Counted from the stretch's first letter, positions 1 to 23,205 are shown. The stretch: DNA of 64,000 bases from Echinometra lucunter (GCA_029962745.1 CM057154.1:16245757-16309756), one strand, 5' to 3'. Notes: generated from the letters alone by a model not told the origin. Numbers and translations: made by a program.

Positions 1-177
1 ATTTTGAACCTAAGTAAAGATAATTTTACTTGTTTAAAATTTCATATTTAATGCAAAATGTTTCTTCAATAATCGGGTCGCCGTCGGATCGTATAATGTG
101 CGGTGGCCTTAACAAGGTAAATAAGGATAATGATGTTTTGTTGTTGTGGTTGATGATGATGATGATGAAGACTACAG

Positions 178-357
178 GGAGGTGCCATGGTCCGGTGGAT
201 AAGTCCCGTGACTATCATGAAGTACAAGGTACGGGTTCTCAATCTCTTTCAAGGCGCTTATATCCTTTGGCAAGACACGAATTTACATTTTGCCACTCTC
301 CACCGAGGTGTATAGTAAATGGGTACTTGGTAGGAAAAATGCCATGAATACTTAAGC
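178..357 (+). mobile_element. tRNA-derived SINE copy
   Basis: Downstream of CNG exon 8. An A-box-like TGGTCCGGTGGATAAG and a degenerate B box (GGGTTCTCAATC) are followed by a body shared with the copy at 15655-15897 (GGCAAGACA, TTGCCACTCTC, AGTAAATGGGTAC, AGCGCC), in the same order. The shared order makes this one family. The tail beyond about 357 is unclear. Confidence 0.6.
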
Positions 358-976
358 GCCATATCATGGTAGCTCGGCTTCAGTATACATGTATAATACT
401 GAAGATGAAGGTACCCTTGGGAAAAACATATTATTGTGATGATGATGATGATGACGACGCGACGACGATGACGGAAAAGATGCTATAGAGGCCCTACTTT
501 TACGGCGACAAAGGAACAAATTTTTGATGGAAGCTTAGAAGAAAATTGAGGGGAATGTGAGAGGGGCGGGCAGAAATAGGGGAGGAAATAAATGAAAGCG
601 ATGATAAAGGAAATTTTTTACGCTGTTGTTCATTGTGGTTCTATATAGCTTGTTTGACGAAATCCTGCATCACTCATGCATATTACATGTTTTACGTACA
701 TCGTTTTAGGCATACGAGCCCCATGTAATCAACAAATTACAAAAACGTTCAAAGGAAGCAGGAGTCTGAACCCATATAGTCACATCCCTCCCAATTTCAT
801 CAGCCAAATTGAGCTTTCAACATTGTTCAAAGAGGGTGCATGGGGGAGGGGGGGGGGGGGGAGTAGTTATAGTGCAGTCGTACGTAGTAAATTTTTACCG
901 ACACTATTTATGCTACAATTGAGGCTTGCCACTACTATAATGAAAACATCTCCCTTCAAGTTGGCATTTGACTCAC

Positions 977-9079
<8,103 letters not shown>

Positions 9080-10112
9080 CGTAACTAGTATTTACGGCAA
9101 CAAGCCTCGTAGTCTCTACTGACATAAGTGATCTCCACTGCCACAGACTTTAACCAACTCCTCTTTCTTATATTTGAGGGGTAAACGAAATGATTGAGGA
9201 ATGCCATATTGCCAAATATCGAAATATTTCATGTTGCTTCCTGAACATGCTGAATAGCAGAAATCATTTCGCAAACGGACTATCATCACGTTGATAAAAA
9301 TAAACGGATTATTTCGCGACAATAATAACAGTTATCCATTTCATGAGATCATGCTGATGAACGCGAATGATCTTTACTCAGTTTAACCAAACTGATCCAG
9401 CAGTCGAAAGCATTCCATTTCAGCCATGACGTTGTCAGCAAGCAGTAAAATAGTGCCGAAAACCATCCATACTAGCTCTCCCGCGAAATATTCGCCGTAT
9501 GTATTCTAGTATAAAGTTGTTTCTTTGGATCGAGTAGAGCTCTATCAAAGAATGTTCCCTATTACAAAATTCTGCAATATGGCCCCCGAGCTGTGGGGAT
9601 GTTTTAATCAATACACCGAAAAATAAACTTGAATATAAAGAACATTTCTAAAAGGAGTGAATACCATGCACTCCATAAAGCTTTGCAATGAAGTATGACA
9701 CGGTGAATGCACTTCACAAAAAAGCGGATTTTTTTTTCTTCTCAGAAAACCACAATTCAGTGCTCACTCACGCGGAACTGAAAAATATTTGAGTACTTCA
9801 TTCAATATTTCTGGAAGGAAAATAATTGTTTGTATTTTTTTCTTTTCCCGATCAAAGTCTACACGAATTTTTTAGTATGGTCCGAAGAGGATGAGCCACT
9901 GTACTGTGTTAAGGAATTGACTGAGTTCAAAAAGAAGAAGTAGATGCAGATTGATTTTCTCAGTTGCTTGATATTGCTTGATACTGCTGGTATGAAATTA
10001 TAATGACTGCATATGTTTGCGTTGACAGCGATTGACGAAAAATAGACTTCAGTTAAGAATAAGCCTTGGTTTTGCATAAAGGCGAAGACTTCTCTTTGAG
10101 TAGTTTGTTTTG
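9080..10112. other. Intergenic sequence upstream of the CNG gene
   Basis: Contains the 5' flank of the CNG gene. No TATA box or CpG-rich block stands out, and no conserved coding segment or repeat was recognised on either strand. Confidence 0.5.
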
Positions 10113-10215
10113 GGGCAGAGCATGGCCGTACGCAGCGGGGGCAGTTGCCCCCCCCCCCCCCGAAATTTTGAAAACTTACATTTTTTACTGAAAATTTTCA
10201 CAAAATTCACCAAAG

Positions 10216-10949
10216 CAGTGGCGTAACAGCCGGGGCGGGGGGGGGGGGGCAGAGTGCCCCTGAAGGATTTCAGCGGGAAAATCCACCAAACCACCGGGAA
10301 AAAATGAAAGGAAGGGAATGGAAAAAAAGGAAGAGAGAAAGGGAAAGAAAGAAGAAGAAAAGGGAGAAAGAAGAAGAGAGGGGGAAAGAAAAGAGGGAAA
10401 GGAAAAAAACAAGAAAGAAAAAGGAAACAAAAGAAATGAGGGAGAATTTATTACCAAAACTCCGGAGCTTCCGGGGGCTCCACTCCTTGGACCCCCGCAG
10501 GGGCTTTGCCTCTGGACTCCCATCAGAGGTCCTAAGGCGGGCCCCTGGGCCTAACCCGCTACGGGCTTCGCGACAAGCTACTCGCGGTCTGGGCTCACCC
10601 CCGCATATTCTTTCTAGACTTAGTTATCGGGAAATTTTTGGCTCTGCCCCCCCCCCCCCGATAACAGGCAGAGAACGAAAGAATTAGAGCGGGAGCAGAA
10701 GAAACAATTCAAAGAAACGTCGGAGCTTCCGATCTTCGAGCGGGAGGGCAGTAAAGTCCCCCTCCCTGCACCCTTCTCTCCCCCCCCCCCCCCGAGGGAG
10801 TGCGCTCAGTAAGTGATTCGCATGCTTCGCGTGCTCACTACCGCCCCCTAAAATGAAATCCTAGCTACGCCACTGAGTCTAGACTAATCGAGTTACGGGG
10901 AAATTTTCGGCTCTGCCCCCCTTGATAACAGGCACCTGTTACGCCGCTG
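10216..10949. mobile_element. Nested DNA element (CAGTGGCGTAACAG ends)
   Basis: Starts CAGTGGCGTAACAG and ends with CTGTTACGCCGCTG, its near-perfect reverse complement. It sits inside the 10121-11105 element. Interior: a GAAAG-rich purine block (10303-10440), a GC-rich block (10455-10600), and a duplicated segment reading AAATTTT(T/C)GGCTCTGCCC at about 10632 and 10902. CTACGCCACTG at 10865-10875 is another candidate end, so further nesting is likely. No clean target duplication was seen. Confidence 0.55.
10683..10797 (-). repeat. Dispersed repeat, copy also at 49958-50110
   Basis: Read on the minus strand it gives GAAGGGTGCAGGGAGGGGG, then CCTCCCGCTCGAAG, GGAAGCTCCGACGTTTCTTT and CTGCTCCCGCTCT. 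The plus-strand block in TRIM37 intron 5 has the same order and near-identical words. Confidence 0.7.
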
Positions 10950-11113
10950 ACAAAAAGTGTGCACCAAATCCTTCAATTTCACTTTTAAAAATGCAAAAGC
11001 GCCCCCATGATAAGCTCGGTCGCTTCGCTCCCTCACTTTCAAGTTTCTTTGAAAAATTTTACGTGTCTTGCCCCCCCCCGGAAAAAAATTCTGCGTACGG
11101 CCCTTGGGCAGAG

Positions 11114-11941
11114 TTGTTTGAACCCAAAGGCTCTGCCAGATCGTGAACAAAGTCGTGGATCGGGGGAAGCTAGGGCCGCGTGGGATGAAAATTTGGATGA
11201 GGAATTCTAATGTGAAATGTACAGGCCCTCTAAAGGCACATTATACGACCCGACTGCGACCCAATCATGGAAAAATTTCGCATTTTGCATTAAATACAAA
11301 ATCTTAATCAAGTAAAACTTTCCTTAACATGCTTAATGAGGTTCGGAATAATGATACGATTACTAAATCGAAATTTTGGTTCACTGCTAGCCTGCAAGCA
11401 TTTTAGTCTGAGTGGATTCAAGTTGGAGACATTGGCAAGACTACTATGACGTCACAACGATTCATTTTGATTTCGCTTTTTTCCTTCCCCTTGGCCATCA
11501 GTAAGGAAGAAAGGGGAAGGGGTGACCTGCTAACACTTTCTCGATGGATACGTGCATCCATCTCGCTTCTCTCCTTTTATAGATCGACATTAAAGCCAGT
11601 GGTGTGAGGTGGCCGGACTCAGGAGTGATTTTTTTGTAAATGTTTGTGCTTTATCTCTCCTATTTTTTCTTTTGTTGGGACATTTAATTAGGGGCTCATG
11701 CCCCTTGGGCCCCCGTCATGCCCGTGCTACCTTGTAATTACGCTATACTGTAGTCAGTGTACGTATTGTATCAAATGTGATTGGCGTAAAAATGGTCACC
11801 ACGGGGCACTTTTTCTATATACACAGTCCAAAATCCAAAAGTTAATTTTAAGTACGTAATACATGTGTATGACATTAATAATTCATACTTTTTAGGCCTA
11901 TTCGAATGTTTCAGGGTTGTAATATTTCAGTAAGCAAAATT
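11114..11941. other. Intergenic, no gene recognised
   Basis: Mixed-composition sequence with no conserved frame on either strand and no repeat that recurs elsewhere in the window. Confidence 0.5.
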
Positions 11942-11942
11942 T

Positions 11943-12897
11943 ATTCTCAGTCCCGCCGAGACCCCCTAGCAAACGGAAGACACTGACTCAATGGGTGATT
12001 TCAAGTACGGTGTTGGAAGCTGGTGTTGGTGTTGTGAGAACACTATAACACCAGCCTCTAACACCGAACTTGAATCAGGCTGGTGTTGGGGTTAGTGTCA
12101 ATGATTTACATGTAATTTCCCTATTCACCAACACCAGCCCCTATAGGGATCGGGAAATCCATGATTTCAAGTACGGTGTTGGTGTTGGTGTTGTAATCAT
12201 CCATGTTAGTGCTTATTGTTCCTCGCGGAGCAGTGGCACTCTTTGCTACGGTTACTCATCACATGTTGGTGGTTAAACCCATTTCGCAGTCAAAACAACT
12301 TGGAATAATCAAAACCATATATTTTCCATAGAAGAGTAATATTTTTCCTCTTGGATTCTTCAAATGATATGCAATTCGAATCCAATAAGATGTAAATTTA
12401 TTAGAAATTCTTAGGGGAAATGATTTCATCGTCGAGATTTTCTGCTATAGCGTATGACGTCACTCGGTATCGTCCCTCTAAACTGACCGTCGGTACGTGT
12501 TGGAGCTCGGTTCAAGAGCTCAGCCTTTTCACGCTCTCAACACCAACACCAACACCGCACACCGAACTTGAAATCGCCCGATTGTGCTCGTAGCCCACAT
12601 CACCAGCGCAAAGCACGAAATTACTTGCGGCCGGAGACCACTTTTAGGGTTATAGAAGCTCTCTGATGTTATATTAGGCTTATTTTTGAGCATATGACAA
12701 CACTAAATGAGGTAATATCCAATTCTGATTCATTTTTTTTTTCGAAAAGGTGGTTGCCGGGGCGAGAGAAAAAAGAAAGAAACATAGCTAGTGCGGGAGA
12801 AATTCAAACTCAAGCGGGAGAACGGGAGATTTTGTGAAAATGGATTCAAACTAAAGCGGGAGATCTCCCGCCGAAAACGGGAGGTTTGGAGTCTCTG
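11943..12897. mobile_element. MITE family A copy, 5' truncated and split by another element
   Basis: Left part 11943-11991 (TCCCGCCGAGAC, CTAGCAAACGG) and right part 12580-12897 (GTAGCCCACATCACCAGC through TTTGGAGTCTCTG) align in order with the intact copies at 17380 and 45763. The left terminal repeat is missing. The interruption at 11992-12579 is MITE family B. Confidence 0.75.
11992..12579. mobile_element. MITE family B inserted in MITE A
   Basis: Ends TGGGTGATTTCAAGT (left) and CTTGAAATCGCCC (right), inverted copies of each other. The interior is rich in GTTGGTGTT and its complement AACACCAAC, and TGATTTCAAGTACGGTGTTG recurs at 12160, so the copy may itself be composite. A shorter relative lies at 27381-27621. 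Confidence 0.7.
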
Positions 12898-13224
12898 TGT
12901 CCAAGAAGTTATAGACTTGTGACAGTTTCATGAAACGGCCCCCATATTGATAAAGTGTGGCTTATTTCCTTATTTTTCCTTTTCCATTTACTTCATTAAA
13001 CACACCATTATATTTGCTTGCACTTCAAAACTTTTTCATGAAGGTAGTGAAAGGGAGGCTTAACTTGTTAAAAATACATTTGTTTTTGTATCGAAAGCCA
13101 TTAGGATCTGGCCCAGATTATAAGTGAGTATCCTTTTCAGTATAACTTCAATAAAGAGCAATGTAAATAGTTGTTTATTCCTGCATTCTTTCGATTTTCT
13201 TCAGTACAGTCCCATTGCATTCAT

Positions 13225-13560
13225 TTTCGTGTTCTTGTTATCGCATGATCTGAAACTAATGTGATGGTAGAATGTCAAAACGGAGTTTTGAATAGCGAAA
13301 CTAATTGCTGACGCGAACGCAAAATACATTGACTTAGATCTTCTATAATAGAGGAGAAAAGTTTTGATTTTACTTTTAATACCAGCAATGTTCCTCCTGA
13401 AGCTCTCAATTTTCCCCTTTAGTTTTTGCTTCATACATGTCATATCTGATGAATGACTCATGAGCTGAAAATGGTGAATTTTAAGAAAAAAAACTGAGGC
13501 TTATCAGACTCGTAGGTTGACAGCATGCTGTCAAGTAATGTCAATTGATCTGCCGCTGTC
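13225..13560 (-). repeat. Inverted partner of 31178-31465
   Basis: On the minus strand the order is: bend near GACAGCATGCTGTCAA, TCACCATTTTCAGCTCATG, CATACATGTATGA-type words, AAATTGAGAGC, GGAACATTGCTG, ATAGAAGATCTAA and CGCGTTCGCGT-like sequence. The same order appears on the plus strand at 31178-31465 with many substitutions. The frame 13201-13461 (minus) overlaps it but has no recognised domain. Nature unknown: a diverged repeat or an old duplication. Confidence 0.6.
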
Positions 13561-16622
<3,062 letters not shown>

Positions 16623-17379
16623 TATGCTGATGGAAATTAGTCACTGAGTTCAGCAATCATGAACTTTGACCTTTGATAGAAAATACCAGAGATCAAGAAT
16701 CATGTATTTTGGAGTAGATTAACATCTTATGAACCAACGGGTAAATGTTTCATGCAGATGGAGAAAATCAGCTTACACAAGTAGCAAAATTCGCTATCTT
16801 TTAACTGTCATCAGAATATTTATTGTGCAGTGTACTGGTACCACACTGATATTGGCCAGGCCTATTGTATTAAAGTTGTTGGAATGAAAATGAAATAATT
16901 GTTGATGAGGTTGATGATGATGATGAATGATGATGATGATGATGAAGATAACGATGATTGCATCATGGTAGTGATTATGATGGTGGTGGTGATGGTGATG
17001 ATTAAAAAAACGATACAGTTGAAATATTTGAAATGTGTCCCTGGCATTTGTACATGTCTTTCATGGCGCTACTATTGATTGCTGTCAGTTTCAAACATAT
17101 GCTATGAAAAATGCATGACTTGTATGTTTTGAGTGCCATAGTTGTCCTTATTTTGATTTTAATGTGCCATTTTAAAGATACTGTAGTAATATTTAATCAG
17201 TAAATCTTTCTCATATTGGTGGAGCAGGACTAACAAAGGTAGTCGTGTTATGCCTGAGCAAACTTTTACTTCTTGTCCTTTCTGTGGAAGGCTTAACTTA
17301 CTTTAAGGTTATTAGTAAACCTTTTCTTTGCCATGACAGCTCAGGTATTTGCACTTTCTTGTTTCATCAATTAAATGTG
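16623..17379. other. TRIAP1 3' flank with GAT-type microsatellite
   Basis: Presumed 3' UTR sequence, then a GAT/GGT-rich simple repeat at 16907-17000. No coding signal. Confidence 0.5.
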
Positions 17380-17744
17380 CAGAGACTCCAACAGCAAGCA
17401 CCTCTTGAGTGGGAGATTCTCCCGCCGAGACGGCCTAGCAAACGGGAGACTCTGATTCAGTGTGCGCGTAGCCCACATCACCAGCACAAAGCACAAAATT
17501 CCTTGTGGCCGGAGGCCTCTTTAAGGGTTATAGAAGCTTTCTGGTGCTATCTTAGGCCTATTTTTGTAAACAGACAACACTAAATGAGGTAAAATCCAAT
17601 GATTCAGATTTGTTTTTTTCAAAAAGGTGGTTGGGTGGGAGAAAAAAGGAGAAACACAGCTTAGGCGGGAGAAATTCAAACTCAGACGGGAGAGTGGGAG
17701 ATTTTGTGTAAATGGACTCTCCAACGGGAGAGTTGGAGTCTCTG
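17380..17744. mobile_element. MITE family A, intact copy with 6-bp TSD
   Basis: 365 bp. Perfect 13-bp terminal inverted repeats CAGAGACTCCAAC and GTTGGAGTCTCTG, flanked by AATGTG at 17374-17379 and 17745-17750. Sub-terminal GGGAGA and GAGCGGGAG words repeat in both orientations. No coding capacity. Confidence 0.85.
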
Positions 17745-18078
17745 AATGTGTGATATCATCTGTAATTGACACATATTAATTCTTTACTGCCTATTTTAAA
17801 ATTTGAAGAGCTTTTTTGTATGAAAAAAAACCAACCCTTACACTGACAAAAAATGAAAAATAATGATATATTGAATATTGTAACCAGGGTATATCAGTGT
17901 TTACATAATGCAATGTACAATATATGAAGTTTTGAGTAATTACCCACTTCCAACAAGACAGAAAGGATTACACTCATGTGAGACAGTATTTTGCTATCAT
18001 CTTTATGATAGAAGTGATCATAATGTAATATATCTGGGAATGTAGAGAATGTGATTTATAAATTTCGTGTAGACTGTG

Positions 18079-18432
18079 AAGGCTTGTTCACATGTGACGT
18101 GACAAACCCCAGCGACATTTTTAGTGTTCCGGTATGGCGTGGCAAACCACGTCACTTATGTTAATTATTAATAAAACGCGCATTAACCCATCGAAGCTCA
18201 TATGAGAGAGACTTTTGTCAAAAGTTGCGCAGGCAAACTCAGGACATCATACACTGTATTTTGCGCCAACTTTTTAAGGATTTGATCGGTCCACAGCTTT
18301 TTGCCACTAAGAGGCAAAAAAAATTGCCTCTTGTCACAGCGTTGTTTTTTTTTTTTTTGCCACCTCCTATCCCATTGACTTGTACACTAAAAATGTCGCA
18401 GGGGTTTCTCACGTCATATCTGAACAAGCCTT
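18079..18432. mobile_element. MITE with ~50-bp inverted ends (AAGGCTTGTTC)
   Basis: Left arm AAGGCTTGTTCACATGTGAC through GACATTTTTAGTGT; the right arm is its complement with a few mismatches, ending GAACAAGCCTT. A solo right end of the same family lies at 58600-58652. Confidence 0.8.
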
Positions 18433-18674
18433 TGATGTATTTATCTATTTGAATTAGAGCTTTATCTATAAGGGAATATCTCTTAACCTGTAGACCAACT
18501 GCTTCCTGTGGGTAATGGGTTATGTTAAAAGCTGCTTAAGAAATGATAGAAATTCATACATGTTAGATTTTGCTTTTCTTTTTTAGAAAAAGTTATTGTA
18601 TGCTGAACTGAGACTAGGTAACAGCCCTTTTTAGAGTTGATCTCTATCATTTGAGTGCGTAACTCTTGTAAAGA

Positions 18675-18924
18675 GATTTTGGGACTGGGACGCAAAGTTC
18701 GCGTCACGGGTCATGAATTTTGCATCCTAGGTCATGAATTTCGCATGACGGGTCGTGAATTTCGCATCCCAGGTCATGAATTTCACACCACAGGTCGTGA
18801 ATTTCACGACTGGGACACAAAGTTTGTGTCACGGGTCGCGAATTTCGCGACTGGGATGCAAAGTTTGCCCCCAAAGTCACGTCGCACATGACCTGTTGTC
18901 GAGCGTACTTCAGGGCCACCATAG
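18675..18924. repeat. Tandem-unit element, partial copy (relative at 59815-60142)
   Basis: Runs of ~24-bp units of the form GGTCATGAATTTCGCATCCC, then the terminal ACATGACCTGTTGTCGAGCG and ACTTCAGGGCCACCATAG. Only the right terminus is present; the left inverted end seen in the 59.8-kb copy is missing. Confidence 0.75.
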
Positions 18925-19165
18925 TTTGCTGATAGTAGATAAAGGGAGAAACATGGTGCTTTTATTTGTTGGATTGCCCAATGCTCAGCCTGTGTATGCA
19001 CCACAAAGTTATAGAAGAGATCGGGGAGACAGATAAAATGGACATAATGCTTCCCCTTTGTGAACAAAATCAGCTTTGTAAAGTGATTCAAGTCAGATAC
19101 TGAAATTATACTGGTGCTTTTCAATGTGTTATGTATGTTTGCTTAGTATTTAGGTTTAATTTTAT

Positions 19166-19522
19166 AGGAGAATGAAACCCTGGGGAAATTTCCATTTTAA
19201 TGACAAAAGAGTATAAAGAGAAGCAATTTTAAAAAAGTTCCATCAAAATCGGTTATGAAATGAGGAAGTTATGAAGATCTATAATGGGGAAAGTATGACA
19301 TTTTGTGTACAAAACATGTGGAGAGTTTTCCTCCTAAACCTGCCATTTTGAAGCAACATTGCCAGTTTGAGGATCGCCACAGAAAGTAAATTGAGACTTT
19401 TCAAACTTTCATAACTTTCTCACCTCGTAACCGATTTTGATGGAACTTAAAAAAAAGTATTGCTTCTCTCTATCCTCTCTTTTCATCAAAATTGGTTTTT
19501 ATGAAGGGTTTCATTCTCCTTT
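19166..19522. mobile_element. MITE with ~110-bp inverted arms (AGGAGAATGAAACCC)
   Basis: Left arm AGGAGAATGAAACCC, GAGAAGCAATTTT, CCATCAAAATCGGTTATGAA; the right arm repeats this in reverse complement (TTCATAACTTTC, GTAACCGATTTTGATGGAAC, GGGTTTCATTCTCCT). No coding capacity. Confidence 0.85.
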
Positions 19523-20188
19523 AAAGATGAAGTTTTCTTGATTAACTAACATGCTTTTCAAGAAAAGAACAGAATTAAGAAAATTAGGTAAAATTTTTTG
19601 CAAATGTATTTTGATTTTTATATGTGAACTTGAAAGAAACAAAGCAATCACTCTTTTCTTCCAAAAAGAAATGTATTGTGATGTGTGGAATATAACATGT
19701 ATACTGGAGATGTATACAGTGAATCTACTAGAAACATTTATGCAATTTGGGAATAAATTTTTTACATAAATCATGCCTGTTGTGTAGAGTTTCATTTTTC
19801 AGACCTAGAGGTACCGGTAATGAAATCGATTTTAAATTAAATACTGGTATAAATTACGTTAGAAACGGTATCTTCATAGAGTTGCTGCAGTTAAACCACT
19901 GCAAAAAAATAAATAAATAAATAGAACAAACACCATATGACAAAGAGACAAAACAAACCAAACTCAAAACAAAAAAAATCAAGACATCAAACTGTTCAGT
20001 TAAATTTCATTTGTCTGTGTGTACTGGATGACTGGCAATTGGTGATCGACTGATGCAAAACAAGTGCTAAACTGAGTGTGTATCATATGATATACGCATA
20101 TCTCTTCTAAAGCTTTGTTCACATATGAGGGAAACCACAGGTTTTTTAAAGTGCATTTTCTCTTGTACAATGATGCAACAAATTACGC

Positions 20189-20525
20189 TTAAAGACGCTC
20201 AGTCGTGGGCTTTTATGGGGAATTTGACACCATGAGAGCTTACCCAGTAACAGGTGTTGTCCATCACTATGAGTTTTATGACCAACAGACCTTATGTAAT
20301 GCTCTGTATATTCCACCCTTTGCCCCATATGGCAAAGTCATTATCTCACTTCCCCTGGCCCGAGAATGCCCGAAGCAGGCCGAAGAATGTTTATGGTGGG
20401 ACAGCTTGTTTTGCTGTGCTCCAGAAATGTAGCTCTATTACAGGTATTCCAGTGCTTTTTACAGAGTCTGGTGTCGGCAAATTATGATCCATTCCCCATG
20501 AAAGCCCACGACTGAATGTCTTTAA
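20189..20525. mobile_element. MITE with ~35-bp inverted ends (TTAAAGACGCTCAGTCG)
   Basis: Left TTAAAGACGCTCAGTCGTGG through GGGCTTTTATGGGGAAT. The right end is its reverse complement with four mismatches (ATTCCCCATGAAAGCCCACG). No coding capacity. Confidence 0.8.
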
Positions 20526-20589
20526 AATGTCGCGCACTCATCTACTTGTGTGTTATAAAATGTGCTTAAACCCCCGGCCCCACAGTCTC

Positions 20590-21320
20590 CTTCATATTTG
20601 AAAGGGTCTTCACACTGTGTTAGAAAGTTATTGGAAAGCTTTTTGATACATCCTTTCTCTCTCTCTCTCTTTCCCCTTGCTTACTCTCGCTATCACAATC
20701 TATTCATCCATCTTCTAAACTGACTTGATGATAGTAAAATGTGATTACCCCCCCCCTAGATACATCCTTTCTCTCTCTCTCTTTCCCCTTGCTTATTCGC
20801 TATCACAATCTATTCATCCATCTATTAAACCAATAAATTCTTTATTGCTGACTGACTTGGTGATAGTAAAGTGTGCTTAACGCCCCCCCCCTCCCGATAC
20901 ATCCTTTCTCTCTCTCTTTCCCCTTGCTTACTCTCGCTATCACAATCTATTCATCCATCTATTAAACCGATAAATTCTTTATCGCTGACTGACTTGGTGA
21001 CAGTAAAATGTGCTTACCCCCCCCCCCCCCCCCCCCCACCCCCCCCCCCCCCCCCCGTTTTCCTCTTCACATTTGAACAGGCCTTTACACATTGTTAGAA
21101 AGTTAATGGAAAGCCTTTTGATACCCCTCCCATCTCTCTCTCTCTCTCTTACTATCTCCCACTCTTCTCTCTCCCTCTTGTTACTCACTTCTTCTCCTTT
21201 TTCTTCTTTTTCTATAGCACTCAGAGACTTAATTGTAATTGTAAAAACTGGTAAATATTATTACTATTATCATTATTACTCCCTCTACAGTATCTCACAA
21301 TCTATTTGTCTATCTACTAA
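20590..21320. repeat. Pyrimidine-rich tandem array
   Basis: Units of roughly 115-135 bp start with GATACATCCTTTCTCTCT at 20645, 20759 and 20896, each with TTTCCCCTTGCTTA, ATCACAATCTATTCATCCAT and a poly-C stretch. A degenerate fourth unit begins near 21120. The flank GTTAGAAAGTTA(T/A)TGGAAAG also occurs twice. The frames through it are artefacts. Confidence 0.85.
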
Positions 21321-23205
21321 CTGATACAAAATTCTTTATCACTGGCTTTGTCATACTACTTTGTATACAAGGCCAGTATCATGTTGTACTGTATGTACCG
21401 AGTTCACACATATACATGTGCATGTACAATAAATGTGTTGTTTTTTAATATTTATTTTATTTGAAGTCAATATTCAGTGAAAATATTGTACAAATATCAA
21501 TACAGCTACCTTACAAATGTATCTCTCACACATGTATTAGAGATTTTATGATTCCAAAACTCTTCAACGAGTCTGTTAGACTTCTCGTTCTTCTTTGGTT
21601 ATTTGGAAATGTAATCTCTGCCATGTTTCACAACACCTATCATCAATGACATATCATAAATAAATGATATAAACTCCTGAAATGGTAAAATCTGATTGCA
21701 TGTACGCTAGTATGTTACAGAATAGATGTTGTCATTCATACAAGTTTTATGAAACACTGCCCCGATCCAAAACACTTTGATAATCATTACAAAAATTTAG
21801 CTTTCATCCTGAAGACCAGTATACATGTACATGTACATGTGCAGTGAAAACTCACTAACATTTGGGCTACGAGAATTACCTGGATATATCAGGCATCTCC
21901 TTAATATACAGGGTGTACATATATCAGGGATTTTTAAAAAAAAAAAATAAACAAACAAACAAAAAAAGGAATACAAAGACCCGGGACCAGAACAATTACC
22001 TTGTCATTAAAATCTGAGCTCTGTACAATACATTTCTATTCTACATTCTGTTAAAAATCTGATGCCCAATCCTGAGTTTACGCAAAGTCAAAGTCCATTT
22101 TAGCAAAGGAGTATAGTCCAAGGTCTAAGTTGTTACATTTCATGACATGACTATTGACTGACCATGCATCAGATTACAGATGCTATGAACATTTGTTTGT
22201 TTCACAAAGAGTTAAGTTGGACTTAAAATTGCACTTAAATTCCTAGTTGTGTGCTGTATATTGTGCACTACTGCATTGGACCGATCATGCTCAGAGGACT
22301 TGCGCTACTGGGAAGTCCATCAATGAGATTACGCATTAAATACCAGATGCGAATTGGCGCTTAAGTCCAACTTACGGTAGCCTTTGGCCAAGGCACTTGG
22401 TGCTGTTATTTCCCTAGACGCGCCAGAATACATACACTAATCGAACGACAATTGTGATCCGTGGCTGGAGGTTCGTCAGCACCAAGGCCTTTACTAACCT
22501 GAGTGGTTGTTGTAGTTTATTTCTTTTGTTCTGTATTATATCTCCGCTACCGAATCGGTAGATAATTAGATGCAAAGTAGCTTACCGTAAAAGCCGCCCA
22601 AACTGCCCGTTCGAATCAGATACACCAATCAGAGTAGACAATTCGAGAGAATTTATGAATATTTATTATTCACGTATGCCTAACAATCGACCAGCTGATC
22701 GCGCAAACCACAGTGCGCAGGTTGAAATGAAAAAGGAGAGAGCAAAATTTTATGATAGATCTTCTTATTTATCAAAATAGTGAATACAATATACAACATA
22801 ATCTCCAATATTGTATATTATTCTAATTTATTTTTGATTAATTAATTATGCTAATTTATGCATAAAATAAGAATTCAGCTGTAAATCTGTAAATACAACT
22901 CCAAAACTGCTAAATTTTGGTCTAGACACTCTTTTTAGGATTCTTATCAAATGTACATCAAAAAAATGGTGGTATCAAAATTTTCTTCTTATGTATTTCA
23001 TTGTTTTTAAAATTTCTTATATATTTCTTTGTTTTTCGACTTTTTTTTTTTTATTTTTTCGATGGAAATCGTCGGCGACACTATTCCAATCATAAATAAC
23101 ATGATGTTAATTGTGTTTAATCAGTAAAAGTAAAATTAATGATACATTTATGAATTTTTGCTCGAAACAGAATTTGCATTGGATTTGTACATGAAATCAC
23201 GTTTT
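21321..23205. other. Intergenic, no gene recognised
   Basis: AT-rich. Notable are an ACATGTACATGTACATGT block near 21825-21842 and a partly self-complementary stretch at 22210-22375 (AAGTTGGACTTAA and TTAAGTCCAACTT). No conserved coding segment. Confidence 0.5.

Larger units (their letters stand above)
10121..11105. mobile_element. hAT-like element with 8-bp TSD, itself invaded
   Basis: Ends CATGGCCGTACGCAG (left) and reverse complement AAGGGCCGTACGCAG (right), flanked by GGGCAGAG at 10113-10120 and 11106-11113, a perfect 8-bp duplication. Each end has a poly-C/G tract just inside. A second element occupies most of the interior. No transposase coding; the long frames are purine-rich or proline-rich artefacts. 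Confidence 0.7.

Noticed and set aside
10185..10687. Charged Lys/Glu-rich and Pro-rich frames
   Set aside because: Purine-rich and GC-rich filler inside nested DNA transposons; overlapping frames on both strands, no domain.
18655..19124. Frames with repeated GHEFRMTGREF-like or DLGCEIHD-like peptides
   Set aside because: Direct translation of the ~24-bp tandem-unit repeat; relatives are intronic elements on either strand.
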